Assembly: GCA_026008535.1 (NCBI GenBank)
Contig: BRKX01000002.1
Coordinates: 60,199,170-60,263,169 of the forward strand
DNA from: Perilla frutescens
Lineage: Eukaryota > Streptophyta > Magnoliopsida > Lamiales > Lamiaceae
Length of the DNA stretch: 64,000 nt
Direction of reading: 5' to 3'
In this document: one piece after another, positions 11,242-22,813 of the stretch
Layout of the letters: the number at the start of each line of letters is the position of its first letter
Numbering within the stretch: the stretch's first letter is position 1
Made by a program: the position numbers and the translations under genes
The notes under the pieces: model-generated
The model's database searches: none
What the model was told of the DNA's origin: nothing
Seen by the model: only the letters and a program-made list of their open reading frames with translations

Positions 11242-12440
11242 TTAGAAGTTTGTTTGTCCTCAAACAAAGAATCAAAATCCAAAGTAGGAACGAGACAAAT
11301 TATGCACACAATCTACAATCTAGCAATTTAGACTTCAAGAATTAAAGGATCACGAAAGCTCAAAACTCAAAAGCCCGTCATATCCCACACATATGTCCTC
11401 GAAACTCAACAAACACAATTAAGCCAATGTTCTTCTCGGGTGTGTGTGTATCTCTCAACTCTCACAAGTTGAATAAATCAATGTAGGCACTCATTGAATG
11501 TCAACCATGCAAAAAAATCAACCATAAGCTTGCATTCTTTCTCGACTCACCAAATGAAATCATGCCAGAATAAAGGATCAAAAAGGATTTTTAAATAGGT
11601 TGTAATGTAGGCTTCGGGTCGAGGTTGGAAATATATGGCTAAAGTGACTAAAAGACTTGTAAAGATCACATAAATTTACAGTTCTCTCAACTCGTCTCCA
11701 CCATTCAAGACTAAACACCCCTTCTTTTTTTTCAAGCACTAAGTTAGAATTCTTCTAGCTCAACTCCTTCTACACAACCTCATTTTTGGGGATTCTTTGA
11801 GCCCATTCATTCTTTTCATTTTTCAAACCCATTCATCACTTCATTTTTCAATCCACAATCATCTATCTTCTCTTCACTCCTATCTTGCACACATTTATCA
11901 ACTCAATACCAGATAGGGAGTCCAAGAAAAAAGCAATTAGGCACAACGGGGTTCACAAAGGAATCATGTGTATTTTGGACCGTGTATGGATAAATGGCTA
12001 CAGAAAAGATGGCCTAATATCATTTCCTCAATCCCGGACACAACCAACATTTTGAAAGAGAAATCATGCAAGTTCTAGAGATATAAAACATGTCCGACTA
12101 ACACACCAAAATAAAGAGATGGGTAAAACACCCCATAGGCACAAAAACTCATGGCTTAACATTGGTCTTAATCATGCTTATCAAGCTAAAAAATGCATGC
12201 ATTTTCAAATCAGGACTATGACAATTAAATCAAATGCATTCTCATTCTCTCAATCATACTTACTAAGTCATACAAGTTACTATAAGACAACAAGATCTAA
12301 AGCAGATAAGCTCAAAATTTCTTCCAAGGTGACTCAACCACTAAAACCAAACAAAAACAACAATTAGCTAAACAACTAACTAAGAAAACAGGTAAATAAA
12401 AATCGGTCTAGACATCTTAAGCGCACATCCCCCCAAACTT
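11242..12440 (-). other. Athila 3' untranslated-like region
   Basis: Between the polypurine tract and the envelope-position frames. It contains no convincing coding sequence on either strand. The 82-codon + frame at 12119-12367 looks accidental. Confidence 0.5.
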
Positions 12441-12442
12441 AT

Positions 12443-14137
12443 TCAACACTCAGAGGAAGAATAAGTTTTAAAAGAAGACGTAAAGGTGTCTGGACCACTT
12501 ACAGCATAGTCAAGAGGACAGGGAAGGCTGGTACCCAAATGGAATGTACGGGTACAAATGCGGAGGCATCTGATGTTGGGACGGGCCACGCTAAGAATGG
12601 ATAAACGAGGCGGGCGCTTGAGGACGAGCGGATGTAGATGGAGCACTGGGTCCAGCACCATAGTAGGGGTTAGAAAAATACATACTCGGGTGCGGTTGGA
12701 GTCCCCTAACCATGTCTCGAATGTCATGGATCTCTCCGCACATAGAATGCACGTTCGTCTGCAGAGTCTGAAAGCCTGCATTCATGGTACCATAATTGGG
12801 GTTCAGGGGGCTGATCGCTGTGTGCATCGAGTCAATGGCCATGTTCGTGTTGGCCATCATGTCAGTGAGAGAATCCCACTACTCATCTATGTGGTCATCT
12901 CATGTCAGAGTGCGTGCTTGCCTTTCTGCTGGAGTGGATGACTCAGCCTGCGCCCGTTGAACGTTCTCTAGAATCTGGAACCGGTCCTCACCAGCTGCAG
13001 CATCAATGATGGCACGGTGGACTAGAGAATCAAGCGGCCAGTTGTCAGTGCTGGTGAGATTTGATATTGTGGTGAGCGGGCGGTTGGGCAAGGAAAACAA
13101 ATCTCCCCTTAAGGTCAGGAGATGAGCATCCGTATGGTTGGCCAGCATCCGAGACTGGCGTAGATTTGGTAAATCGATGGCTCGAGGACCAAGGAGACTA
13201 GCATACCTATGTAGTGGGATGCCAAGATGTGCAGCAATCGGTGCGAGCATGCCACCAATCTTAATGGCATCTGTGGCCTGTGAACTTTGCCTCTTAAATT
13301 GCTACATCAAGAAGGCAACAAAGTTGAGATTGGTGCCGCTCAACATGGCCTACATGAAGAGGATCTCGGGCGTCTAAATTTCTGACGTCTCGTGTCGTGC
13401 CAACACAGTGGAAGCGATGATCTTCTGCACGTAATGAAACACTGGATTCAGCATCATGGACGCCTTAGCTTGTTTGTGATCGTACTGTATCATCTTAAAA
13501 TGTAGGCGTCGCCAAAAATATATAATACGAACCCCAAAACGGTTGAAAATACCGCCATCAGGGACATGAAAGATGGCATTGACTTCAACGGCGATAAGGA
13601 CATGAGCCACATTCCCCCAACGGAATGTCATGGTGTGGGGGCCTCGAATCTGAGTGGATTGCACCTCAAAAGTGCTGAGAAATTCATACACCAGCATCGG
13701 ATAAGCAGGTCATCCCCCAGCCACAGCATGGTTCCACCCTATGCGGTTGATGAGGCCCCACATATCCTCATGGATGCCGAGAGCGGTAGTAGTGGCAGTG
13801 CAAGGATATCATGTGGGGAAAATTTTCATCACTGCTAATCGTCCCCAATCATCTCATTGCTCTTACGTCTGCAACTCGATATCGTATCTATGTGGGTGGT
13901 AGAGAGGAGCTGCAGCTTCATCATCATCAGCAACCTCGGGCTCAAGCTCTTCAACCACATCGTCTTCTTCAGATTTGGGCTCGTAGTCTTCATTATCAGA
14001 GTCGTCAGTCTCAGAGCCCCCATGTTGATCATTCTCCTTGGATTGAGTTTCTCCCTCATATTGATCCAAATGCTCGGATTGTTCCTCATCCTCATCAGCA
14101 TATTCATGAAACTCATCTTCTACACTGGATGAGGTAG
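12443..14137 (-). pseudogene. Athila envelope-position ORF (ATHILA ORF-1-like), broken
   Basis: Minus-strand fragments in order: an acidic stretch at about 14069-13863 rich in Asp/Glu; 13697-13374 with MLVYEFLSTFEV, MTFRWGN and IFHVPDGGIFN; 13250-12900 with a hydrophobic start (MLAPIAAHLGIPLH) and N-x-S/T sites; then 12860-12591. The position after integrase, and phrases such as LVYEFLSTFE...FRWGN, fit the ORF found downstream of pol in Athila elements. Its function is unknown although it is often called envelope-like. Frames change between fragments, so no single protein can be made. Confidence 0.6.
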
Positions 14138-14139
14138 GT

Positions 14140-15550
14140 GAAGGAGTGGAAAGAATAGGGGCCTGCTTCTCTCATCTGTTAGAGTAGGGCACCTGTTTCT
14201 GCCCCCTCCTACCAATCGACTGAAAAAATTTCCCCTTGCCATTTAGTACACCCACACGAGCAAAGTCCTACAAAAGCAAACAAAATAGATCACACCCACA
14301 CTTTTTTCCCAAAACTTGCACAAAGGCAACAAAATCAAACTTCACCATCCTTCATTCCCTTCCATCACACTCAACCAACGGGATGGTGCAAAAAGAAAAT
14401 AACACAAAGACCAAACTACACCATCATCTGAACTCATCTGCACACAATAAGAATGCCCCCATGCACAAGACACAAAGGATTATCAGAAAAACAAGCATGT
14501 AAGCATATAATCTCCAACAAAAATCCAAATATCTCCCAAATCCATAGCATAACAAAATTCAACCAAACGAAGAGAAAATTGACACTACAAATCATGCGAA
14601 TATGCAATGCCAAATGAATGGGAACAATTAGAATAAACAATTTCGACCAAAAACATGGAGAACACTCAATTCCAAAATTTCCCCCTTTTTAAACCCTAGA
14701 ATTTGGGTAATTCAATTTCTACCATGAATCAAGCACAAAATTATGAAAATCAAGTCAACATGTCATGGGTAATTGAAAAACATATGATTAGAGGGTAGAA
14801 AACATACCTTGAGTGGCGGATTTGGAGAGGAATTGAGTGTGTGTGCGTGAGTGTGTGAAGAAGAAAAGGAAAGAGTGAGAAAAAAAGTGAGAAAAGAGTT
14901 TTAAAACCAGATTCCGTGTCACCACGTCAGCATTAGATTCGCGACCGCGAATCGGGTTACGACTCGGGTCGTGAATTTTACTCTGTCCTATGTGGTAAAT
15001 TCGTGACCCAGTCAGCACACTTGCCACATGGGCAAGTTGAAAATTCACGACTGGGTGGAAATTCGCGACCAGGGTCGCGAATTTTCTTCTGTGGTACCCT
15101 CTATCTGTCGCGACATTGCAGTGACTCCTCGGGTTGATTTGCGACCATACAGTCGCGACCGAGTGTCTCGTGACTCGGGTCACAAATTACAGTCTGGACA
15201 TCCGATGATTCTTCGACCTCCTATATTTGATGTACTCGAATCTCAAGCCCGGATGTGATCGAAGGCATGATAGAAGGTCCCAAGTAAAGGTTCAACCGAC
15301 CCCAATCGCAACTTTCTTTGCGTATGCCCAATGCGTGAAGACACAACATTGAAGGTTACTTGGAACGCGTCTATCGTCATTCGATCTATTCCGCAGCTAT
15401 TACCTGCACAACTCAACAAAAAGACACGAAACAAAGAAAACAAAACAAAAATGACCAAAAAAACTCTAAAGAAAAGAAAAAAATAAAAAAAAATCATTGG
15501 GTTGCCTCCCAACAAGCACTATATTTAACGTCAATAGTCAGACGATCATG
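14140..15550 (-). other. Athila pol-to-ORF spacer with LTR-like TCGCGA block
   Basis: No convincing coding sequence. The part at about 14920-15190 is GC-rich with repeated tcgcgac/gtcgtga motifs. Read on the minus strand it resembles the GC-rich block of the Athila LTRs (about 10030-10240 and 19620-19810), including a shared stretch around tgtcgcgaca followed by a gaaaattc phrase. An A/C-rich stretch at 14236-14480 gives only accidental frames. Confidence 0.5.
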
Positions 15551-15554
15551 AAGC

Positions 15555-16526
15555 TCAAGGCTCTCTCAACTTGATGTGTGACACCTCATGTCTCTGCTCC
15601 GGGCTATAGTATTTCTTGACTCTATGACCATTGATAATGAAACGCTCACTAGTTGCAGATAGAAGCTCCACTGCACCACTGGGTAGCATTTTCTTAATCA
15701 CGAAGGGCCCCGACCACTTAGATCTCAATTTTTCTGGAAATAATTTCAAATGAGAGTTAAATAACAGAACATTATCACCAGATAAAAACTCCCTTTGAAC
15801 AATCATCTTGTCATGGAAGGCTTTAGCCCGCATTTTGTAGAGTAAGGAATTCTCAAATGCTTCCGTGCGGAACTCATCCAGCTCATTTAGCTGCAGCACT
15901 CGCTTTTGCCCCGCTGTCTTGAAGTCAAAATTCAATTGCTTGACAGCTCAGTATGACTTGTGCTCCAACTCCACCGGCAGATGACAAGATTTTCCAAAAA
16001 TCAATTGGTATGGAGATAGGCCCAACGGTGTCTTATACACAGTCCGATACGTCCACACTCTCCACAGTGCATTATCCAACAGCAAAGCCCAATCTTTTCT
16101 ATTAGTATTCACCGTCTTGTCCAAGATTTTCCGAATCTCCCAATTAGCAAGCTCAGCTTGCCCATTTGCTTGTGGGTGGTACGGCGTTGTCACTTTGTGC
16201 TTGACTCCATACTTGGCCAACAACGTCTCCAATGGCTTGTTGCAAAAATTTGTCCCCCCATCACTTAGTAAGGCTCTAGGTGTTCCAAAACGGGAAAACA
16301 ACTTCTTCCAAAAGCTCATAACCACCCGAGAGTCATTGGTAACTGTCGGGATGGCCTCAACCCACCTCGAGATGTAGTCCACGGCTAGTAGAATGTACTG
16401 GTAGCCTCTAAAAGACACTGGGAATGGTCCCATGAAGTTAATGCCCCAAACATTAAATAACTCAACCTCTACAATGTTGGTGAGTGGCATCTCATTCCTC
16501 TTGGAAAGCCCCCCATTCTTTGGCAT
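15555..16526 (-). pseudogene. Athila integrase and C-terminal extension
   Basis: Frame 16526-15948 carries the catalytic core of a Ty3 integrase: GINFMGPFP, then the second Asp in LLSDGGTNFCN, then HPQANGQAE with the catalytic Glu, and TPYQLIFGK-like text (here LSPYQLIFGKSCHLPVELEH). Frame 15935-15555 continues with LQLNELDEFR.EA, RAKAFHDK, F..GD.VLLFNS, KLRSKWSGPF and HRVKKYY, the usual Athila integrase C-terminus. A stop near 15945 separates the two, and the N-terminal zinc domain falls in the gap at 16526-16689. The enzyme would join element DNA to the chromosome. Confidence 0.88.
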
Positions 16527-16588
16527 TTGTCACACTCCCGGGTGAGCTCGTGGCAATCTTTGAATACAGATAGCCAGTAGAAACCACT

Positions 16589-18991
16589 TTACAAGACCTT
16601 AAAGATAGTGCGGTTGGCAGAGAAGTGGCCACCACTCGGTGATGCATGGCACTGTAGAAAGATGGCCCGCCACTCCTCTTGAGGCACACAACGACGGATA
16701 ACTATATCAGAGCAATGTCGGAACAAGAATGAGTCATCCCACATGTATAAGTTTACATCATGGAAAATTTTCTTCTTCTGATGTGAAGTCAAGTCCGATG
16801 AAGGTACACCTGCAGTAAGAAAGTTAACAAAATCTGCAAACCACGGAGCCTGGGATTTTACCTGAAACAGTTGCTCATCTGGAAATTTCTCATTTATGGG
16901 AACATGAGCTTCTTCACCCTCCACGGGGTGTTCCAGTCTAGACAGGTGATCCACAACTACATTTTCATAGCCTTTTCGATCCCGGATCTCCAAAGCAAAT
17001 TCCTGCAGCAATAAAATCCAACGGATCAGTCTAGGCTTGGCATAATTTTTGTTAAATAAATACCTTAAGGCGACATGGTCAGTGTAGACTATAGTCTTTG
17101 TGCCAATGAGGTAGGCTCGAAACTTGTCGAAGGAATACACTACTGTCAATAACTCCTTCTCAGTTGTCGTGTAATTTACTTGTGCCGAATCCAGAGTTCT
17201 ACTGGCATAGTAAATTACAAGAAACAACTTATCCCACTTTTGTCCCAAAGCAATCCCGACAACAACATCACTTGCATCACACATTATCTCGAACGGCTGC
17301 GACCAATCAGGTATGATCAAGATAGGGGCACTCACCAAGGCTTTCTTCAAAGTCTCGAATGCCTGCAAACACTCATCAGAGAAGTCAAAAGCACTTGATT
17401 TTTCCAACAAATGGCTAAGAGGCTTAGCAATTCTAGAAAAATCTCGAATAAAGCGCCGATAAAAATCGGCATGGCCAAGAAAACTTCTCACAGACTTCTC
17501 ATTTGTAGGTGGGGGCAATTTCTCTATGGCAACGATTTTGGCATGATGTATCTCTAAACCTGCAGATGACACTTTATAGCCCAAAACTATACCATCTCGT
17601 ACTATAAAATGACACTTTTCCCAGTTAAGAACTAGGTTGGTATCTTCACATCTCTGCAAGACTTGGGTTAGATTGGCCAAACAGTTATCAAATGAATCAC
17701 CATACACAGAGAAATCATCCATAAATACTTCCATAATGTTTTCAATTAATCCATGGAAGATAGCCATCATGCACCGCTGAAAAGTAGCAGGTGCATTGCA
17801 CAGACCAAAAGACATATATCGATAGGCAAAAATACCATAAGGACATGTAAAAGCAATCTTTTCTTGGTCTTCAGGAGCAATCATAATCTGATTATAGCTA
17901 TAATAACCATCTAAAAAGTAATAATACTCATAACCGGCTAATCTGTCTAACATCTGATCAATAAAGGAAAGGGAAAAGTGGTCTTTCCTAGTGGCTGCAT
18001 TTAACATACGATAATCGATACACACATGCCAACCAATCACGACTCTAGTAGCAATTAATTCATTCACTTCACCTTCTACAACAGTCATACCCCCTTTCTT
18101 TGCCACAACTTGAGTGGGACTAACCCACTCACTATCAGAGATAGTAAAAATAATTCCGGCATCTAATAATTTCAGGACCTCTTTTCTTACTACCTCTTGC
18201 ATAATAGGATTCAACCTACATTGATTTTGCACACGTGGTTTATAATCATTCTCAAGTAGAATCCTATGCATGCATATAGATGGGCTAATCCCTTTTAAAT
18301 CAGAAATCGACCAACCTATAGCACTTTGATGCTTTCTCAACACACGCAAGAGACTATCCAACTGAGACTCAAAGAGGTAAGCAGAAACTATTACCGACTT
18401 GGATTCATTTTTGCCCAAGAAAACATACTTGAGATGGGTGGGCAATGGCTTCAACTCCGGCTTTTTAGGCGCATGTGACTCGTCTTCCTTAGCTTTTTCA
18501 CTTTCATCCCTCAACGGTAGAAACTTGGATCCTCGCCTTGGAATTTCCTGCAATAAATTCAATTTAGCAATGGTATCAGTTAATTCAAAATCATCAAAAT
18601 TGGATTCACTTATGGCAAAATATGAATGGAGAAAACTTTGCTCCAAAGAATCCATGGGAGTCACAAAATCGGCCACATGTATGCAGGAATCCACCACTCT
18701 GAGGACTTTGCATTCTTCAACTTGCTGGGCATCCTCTTTGTCATGAAATTGCATAGCCTTGAAGAGGGAAAAAGTGACACTCTTGTCATTGACACGAAGT
18801 GTCAATTCTCTCTTAGCCACATCTATCAATGCATTGTCCGTGTTTAGAAACGGGCGCCCCAGGATAAGAGGCACTTCAGCATCCGCCTCCATGTCTAATA
18901 CCATAAAATCAACGGGAAAGATGAACTCATTGACTTTGACCAAGACATCTTCAACTACCCCCCGCGGATGTGTCACAGATCTGTTTGCCAT
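16589..18991 (-). CDS. Athila reverse transcriptase and RNase H, long open frame
   Basis: An uninterrupted 800-codon minus-strand frame. In order: the protease C-terminal half (VNEFIFPVDFMVLDME, then PLILGRPFL); the RT fingers (EVLKLLDAGIIF..SDSEWVSP.QVV.KKGG); the palm with YYFLDGYYSYNQI (usual LDG.SGYNQI); GLCNAPATFQRCM; the catalytic EVFMDDFSVYG; RNase H with IMCDASDVVVGIAL, ASRTLD.AQ.NYTTTEKELL and VYTDHVALRYL; and the start of the integrase zinc domain (SPSGGHFS..RT). Being part of the same polyprotein, it should be continuous with 19330-18992. Intactness over 2.4 kb suggests a fairly recent insertion. It is not a host gene. Confidence 0.9.
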   Translation of the reverse strand: MANRSVTHPRGVVEDVLVKVNEFIFPVDFMVLDMEADAEVPLILGRPFLNTDNALIDVAKRELTLRVNDKSVTFSLFKAMQFHDKEDAQQVEECKVLRVVDSCIHVADFVTPMDSLEQSFLHSYFAISESNFDDFELTDTIAKLNLLQEIPRRGSKFLPLRDESEKAKEDESHAPKKPELKPLPTHLKYVFLGKNESKSVIVSAYLFESQLDSLLRVLRKHQSAIGWSISDLKGISPSICMHRILLENDYKPRVQNQCRLNPIMQEVVRKEVLKLLDAGIIFTISDSEWVSPTQVVAKKGGMTVVEGEVNELIATRVVIGWHVCIDYRMLNAATRKDHFSLSFIDQMLDRLAGYEYYYFLDGYYSYNQIMIAPEDQEKIAFTCPYGIFAYRYMSFGLCNAPATFQRCMMAIFHGLIENIMEVFMDDFSVYGDSFDNCLANLTQVLQRCEDTNLVLNWEKCHFIVRDGIVLGYKVSSAGLEIHHAKIVAIEKLPPPTNEKSVRSFLGHADFYRRFIRDFSRIAKPLSHLLEKSSAFDFSDECLQAFETLKKALVSAPILIIPDWSQPFEIMCDASDVVVGIALGQKWDKLFLVIYYASRTLDSAQVNYTTTEKELLTVVYSFDKFRAYLIGTKTIVYTDHVALRYLFNKNYAKPRLIRWILLLQEFALEIRDRKGYENVVVDHLSRLEHPVEGEEAHVPINEKFPDEQLFQVKSQAPWFADFVNFLTAGVPSSDLTSHQKKKIFHDVNLYMWDDSFLFRHCSDIVIRRCVPQEEWRAIFLQCHASPSGGHFSANRTIFKVL

Positions 18992-19605
18992 CTAAAAACA
19001 TATGGTGGTGGGCTTGATCTTCCCGATGTTCAGCTTTTGGAAGAATGATAATGGCATCAGGTTGATACTAGCCTCCAAATCACATAAAGCCTTCCCAGTG
19101 TGATCGCCTCCTATAGTGACTGAAATGGTAAAGCTTCCAGGATCCTTAAGCTTAGCTGGGAGCTTCTTCTGGATTAAAGCACCGCAATTCTCAGAAAGGT
19201 TTACCGTGGCATAATCACCCAGTCTTCTTTTCTTGGAGATAACATCCTTGAAGAACTTAGCATAACTCGGCATTTGCTGTAAGGCTTCTACTAGAGGTAT
19301 GTTGATTTGCACCTTCTGGAATATCTCCAAGAACTTGGAGAACTATTCATCCATTTTCTTCTTCTGTAACCTCTGAGGAAAAAGAATGGACATAGATGAT
19401 GCAGGAGTGGTCTGAGGTGGCACTGACTGCGATGCAAGATTGCCGGCGGCTGGACTATGACTTTTCGTATCTTCTTCTAACTTCTCAGAATCTTCATCAG
19501 GAGTAGGTGCAAGTCTTGGATTTTTCGGCCCTTTATAAGAAGTCCCACTTCTCAGCTGTATTGCCTTGCACTACTCCTTGGGATTGACAGTTGTGTAGCT
19601 AGAAA
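18992..19605 (-). pseudogene. Athila gag C-terminus and protease start, truncated
   Basis: Frame 19330-18992 has FQKVQINIPLVEALQQMP, Y.KFFKD and the protease site VTIGG...ALCDLEASINLMP. The usual Asp-x-Gly-Ala reads Asp-Leu-Glu-Ala, so the site looks mutated. Upstream, gag-like text (AIQLRSGTSYKGP) continues to about 19605 with at least two stops and then runs straight into LTR sequence. The capsid part of gag and the primer site are absent. Confidence 0.8.
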
Positions 19606-20799
19606 ATTGCAAGCAAGCACCCCGACCCGATCGTGACTGCAGGGTCGCGAGTCATCAAGAGGAGATGACTGCGATGTCGTGACAGAGGAAGGGTATAGTA
19701 GATAAAAATTCATGACCCGGATCGTGAATATGGTGGAGGTCATGAATTTCATGCCACGTGGTGCCACGTGGATTCGCGGGCGTCCGGATCGCGACTCTGG
19801 TCGCGAATGCAACGGGCTTTTTTTAATCTTCCACTGTGTTTTTGGGCTTTTTCTTAACTTGGTATATAAGGACTTCTTTTGGCCGAAAATCAGACACCAG
19901 TTACCATACCCTAAGATTGAAACAGAGGTTTGCTGTAGAGAAAAAGCATCATGAAGAACAAGACCAAGAATTTCAAGCAAGTCAAGATTCGAGGCAGATT
20001 TAATCTTTCGGATTTTATTTATTTCAATTCTTGTCTAGCCATGAACATCCAGAACATAACTATTTCTTTTGTTTATTTTATTATGAACAATTAAACCATA
20101 GTATTCTAGGATTGACACATGATTCATTTATGAAATCTTTTAATTAATTTCAATTTTTATGTCTATGATTTCTATTGCACTTTAATTATTCTTGGGTTGT
20201 ATTTATCTATGTCAATTGACTGACCATTAATTGATGTAATTTATTATGTTGATTCATAAATCGAGAGAGGAGTTTCGACACTAGAACAGAATAATTAACT
20301 TAGTAATTAACAACACTCGAGAGAGTTGAAATTACTGGTGAGAGCATTAAACCCATGGATCATTTAGGAGTCGCATTTTAGATAATAAATGGAGACATTG
20401 TTATTTATTGTGTGATCTACGTTCTTAATTCTCTGAGAAGAGGTTTTGAATAGCAAAGTGGTTATTTTAGTGCGATTAAAATCCCAACATAGGCATAGAT
20501 ATTGGATTAGTTAATAAGATGGATTATTTGATGATTATTCAATCCTAGAATGCGTCTTTCTTCCTGATATTTTTCTCTGCAACTTTGTCTGCTGTTGAAT
20601 TTTAGTATTTCGATTTATTTAATTGTTTTATTTTATTTGTTTAAAACCTCTGAATTTTGGGTAGTCTAGATAGTAGAGTTAGGATAAATAGAATAACTAG
20701 TAATTGAAATTTAAGTCTCTGTGGATTCGACCTTGTTCGCCATTATACTAGAAATCTCACTGTACACTTGCAGTTTAGGTGGAATAAAAATACCGAACA
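19600..20799 (+). repeat. Athila LTR, 5'-truncated copy (right)
   Basis: Matches 10036-11228 in the same orientation and ends ATACCGAACA at 20799. The first ~245 bp of the LTR are missing, and it joins gag sequence within a few bases. The next bases AGTTT match what normally follows this LTR before the primer site (compare 63112-63116), after which similarity stops. Differences from the left copy are mostly CG-to-TG/CA changes, as expected in methylated repeats. Confidence 0.82.
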
Positions 20800-21014
20800 A
20801 GTTTATATAGAGTTATTTATAGTTTTTAAATAGTATAAGTTTGTTACTGACAAAAGTATTAGTTTGTGATATATTTTTAAAAAAATAAAAATAATTTAAA
20901 AATAAACAATAATTTACCAAGATAATATCATGAGCCGCCCCTAATTAATATAAGACTCCCCTATATAAAATAATCTAAAGATACTTATCCTGCGATGCCT
21001 TTATGTGCTCACTT

Positions 21015-21136
21015 ACAAGTAATTGAGACCTAAAATGAGACAATATGTATCATTTAAAGTACTATTTACAAACCGACAAGTAATTGATACCTAAAATGAG
21101 ATAATATGTATCCTTTAAGGTACTATTTACAAACCG
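21015..21136. repeat. 61-bp tandem duplication
   Basis: Units 21015-21075 and 21076-21136, each starting acaagtaattga and ending tttacaaaccg, differ at only a few positions. Confidence 0.85.
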
Positions 21137-21170
21137 ACACATAGGATATCAAATATATGATAAAAAAATA

Positions 21171-21261
21171 CTACCCCCGTCCCAATAGCAAAACTCCCCC
21201 TTCTATTAAAATAGAGGGATAAAATAATAAAAAGAGAACCTTGCTATTGAGATGAAAGGAG
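21171..21261. mobile_element. Stowaway-like MITE (91 bp)
   Basis: Terminal inverted repeats CTACCCCCGTCCCAATAGCAA (left) and, inverted, CTCCTTTCATCTCAATAGCAA (right) flanked by TA at 21169-21170 and 21262-21263. The CTCCCTCCGTCCC-like end and the TA target are those of Tc1/mariner-derived Stowaway MITEs. Confidence 0.7.
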
Positions 21262-22155
21262 TATAAAGTTTTTTTTTAAGAAAAATAAACTTTTATTGGA
21301 AACGTAAAATATAAAATTTAACGCAAATCTTTTTTGGATTGCAAGAGATGAGGATCAGAAGGTATTGGGCGGCGATGGTTCCCCCCACCCCCCGCGTAAA
21401 CTTCATTAACCATTCGTGCGAAATCTGATCTCGTCTTTGGAGATCGACTTTCAAAATAATTTAATGTATAACGCCAAGTCCAGATCATCTTAATTACCCC
21501 TGTTGGGAAAATCGAAAGGTTAAGAGAAAAGCAGATTAGATCCGCGTGTCCAATCGTGTTACATTTTGTGTGTCGTATTTTTTTTTCAAATTAATTTTTA
21601 ATTTTTAATTATATATCATAATTGGGGAATGATGAACTTTGAGAAAAAAAATTAAATTAAATTATCATAAATTAAAAATAAAAAAAATTAAAAACAAATG
21701 AAAGTTTAGCACAAAAGATGCTATAGGAAATGTCATAGGAAATTTGGTGTGAGAGAAAAGGCCAATTTTATACCGATTAGTATTGCAGAATTATAAATAA
21801 TTGTAAGGGTAAAGCGGTACGTATCCTGTATTTTTCAGATAATATAAAAAAATTCATTTTTAAAAAAAAAAATTTGAGAATCCCCGTGCTAATTCAAAGT
21901 TAGGAGGCCTGCAGAAAAACTCTAACACGTCAATATTATAGCAAGAGTAGGCTACATGCGAAATTGCGAGTGTTGTAAAAATTGAAGAATTTCAACGATT
22001 TTTGACTTATTAATGAACAAAAATCATATGTGGTCGTGTTGTATTTTCAATAATTAAAAAGTAATGCTGTAATTGCAAAGTGATACAAATTAAATATTGT
22101 GATTTTTAATGCAAATAACCATAAAGATATTATTAATTAAGCATACTCTTGACTA

Positions 22156-22188
<33 letters not shown>

Positions 22189-22270
22189 CATTACAAAAAA
22201 GAAATATTTAGGAAGGGTTAGATCTAGGGAAGACTTTTTGGATCTCCTCCACAGTCCACATCCCTATGCT

Positions 22271-22280
22271 TATAAATATA
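22271..22280 (+). promoter_or_regulatory. Candidate TATA box of terpene synthase 1
   Basis: TATAAATATA lies about 240 bp upstream of the start codon, and a GC-balanced leader follows. A pyrimidine-rich tract with CAG just before the ATG (about 22503-22510) raises the possibility of a leader intron. No ATG lies between about 22300 and 22518 in frame with the gene. Confidence 0.45.
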
Positions 22281-22518
22281 CGTACCGCAACTATAACTAG
22301 GCATCCTATCAATAACTAATTAGTAGCAATTTTTTGGTACTAGTAGTGAAAAAGCGATCCGCATCTCATCTCTTCACAGCTGGTGATCGATCTGCAATCG
22401 TGATCGTTACTATTTATTAATTGCTATATATATTTTAACTCATTCATCTTTTTGTTAAAACATTTACTCGACCCAATTAATATATTTATAAGTTTGTAAT
22501 TAACTTTTCAGCTTGATC

Positions 22519-22766
22519 ATGGAGTCGAGGAGGTCAGCAAACTACCAAGTCAGTATCTGGGACGACGATTACATTCAGTCCCTGACAAGTTCATACATGG
22601 TAATTAAAATGGAAATTAACCATATTTTATTAATTAATTTCACGATATGATAATGATTCTCATGAATTAATCTAATGATTTAATTGATTACTCGTTCTAA
22701 TTAAATGGGGAAATTTAGAAAAATGACAACTAGATAGCTAGGTGTTGAGGTGGATTAATTATTAAG

Positions 22767-22813
<47 letters not shown>

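Larger units (their letters stand above)
9793..20799 (-). mobile_element. Athila-type Ty3 retrotransposon with internal region inverted relative to its LTRs
   Basis: An LTR-like block at each end (9793-11228 and about 19600-20799) encloses gag-C, protease, reverse transcriptase, RNase H, integrase and an envelope-position region, all on the minus strand. Both LTR blocks read in the + sense. A third copy of the same LTR at 61651-63111 shows which way is sense, because there it is followed on + by a primer site and gag. The left LTR is whole. The right one lacks roughly the first 250 bp. N-terminal gag and the primer site are missing. No matching target duplication is seen (gcatt at left, agttt at right). 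Confidence 0.8.
20805..22260. other. AT-rich intergenic region upstream of terpene synthase 1
   Basis: Contains the 61-bp tandem repeat and the Stowaway-like MITE listed separately, a (TTA)n microsatellite at about 22157-22191, and an imperfect A/T-rich inverted structure at about 21570-21700. No coding sequence seen. Confidence 0.6.

Noticed and set aside
12558..12941. 127-codon + frame in the Athila region
   Set aside because: Antisense shadow of the minus-strand envelope-position ORF.
16117..16377. Plus-strand frames opposite Athila integrase and RT (also 17180-17398 and 18399-18995)
   Set aside because: Antisense of conserved minus-strand catalytic domains.
9793..20799. Simple reading as an intact minus-strand Athila element with two LTRs
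   Set aside because: LTR sense, primer-site absence, missing gag N-terminus and unmatched flanks are inconsistent with a normal insertion.
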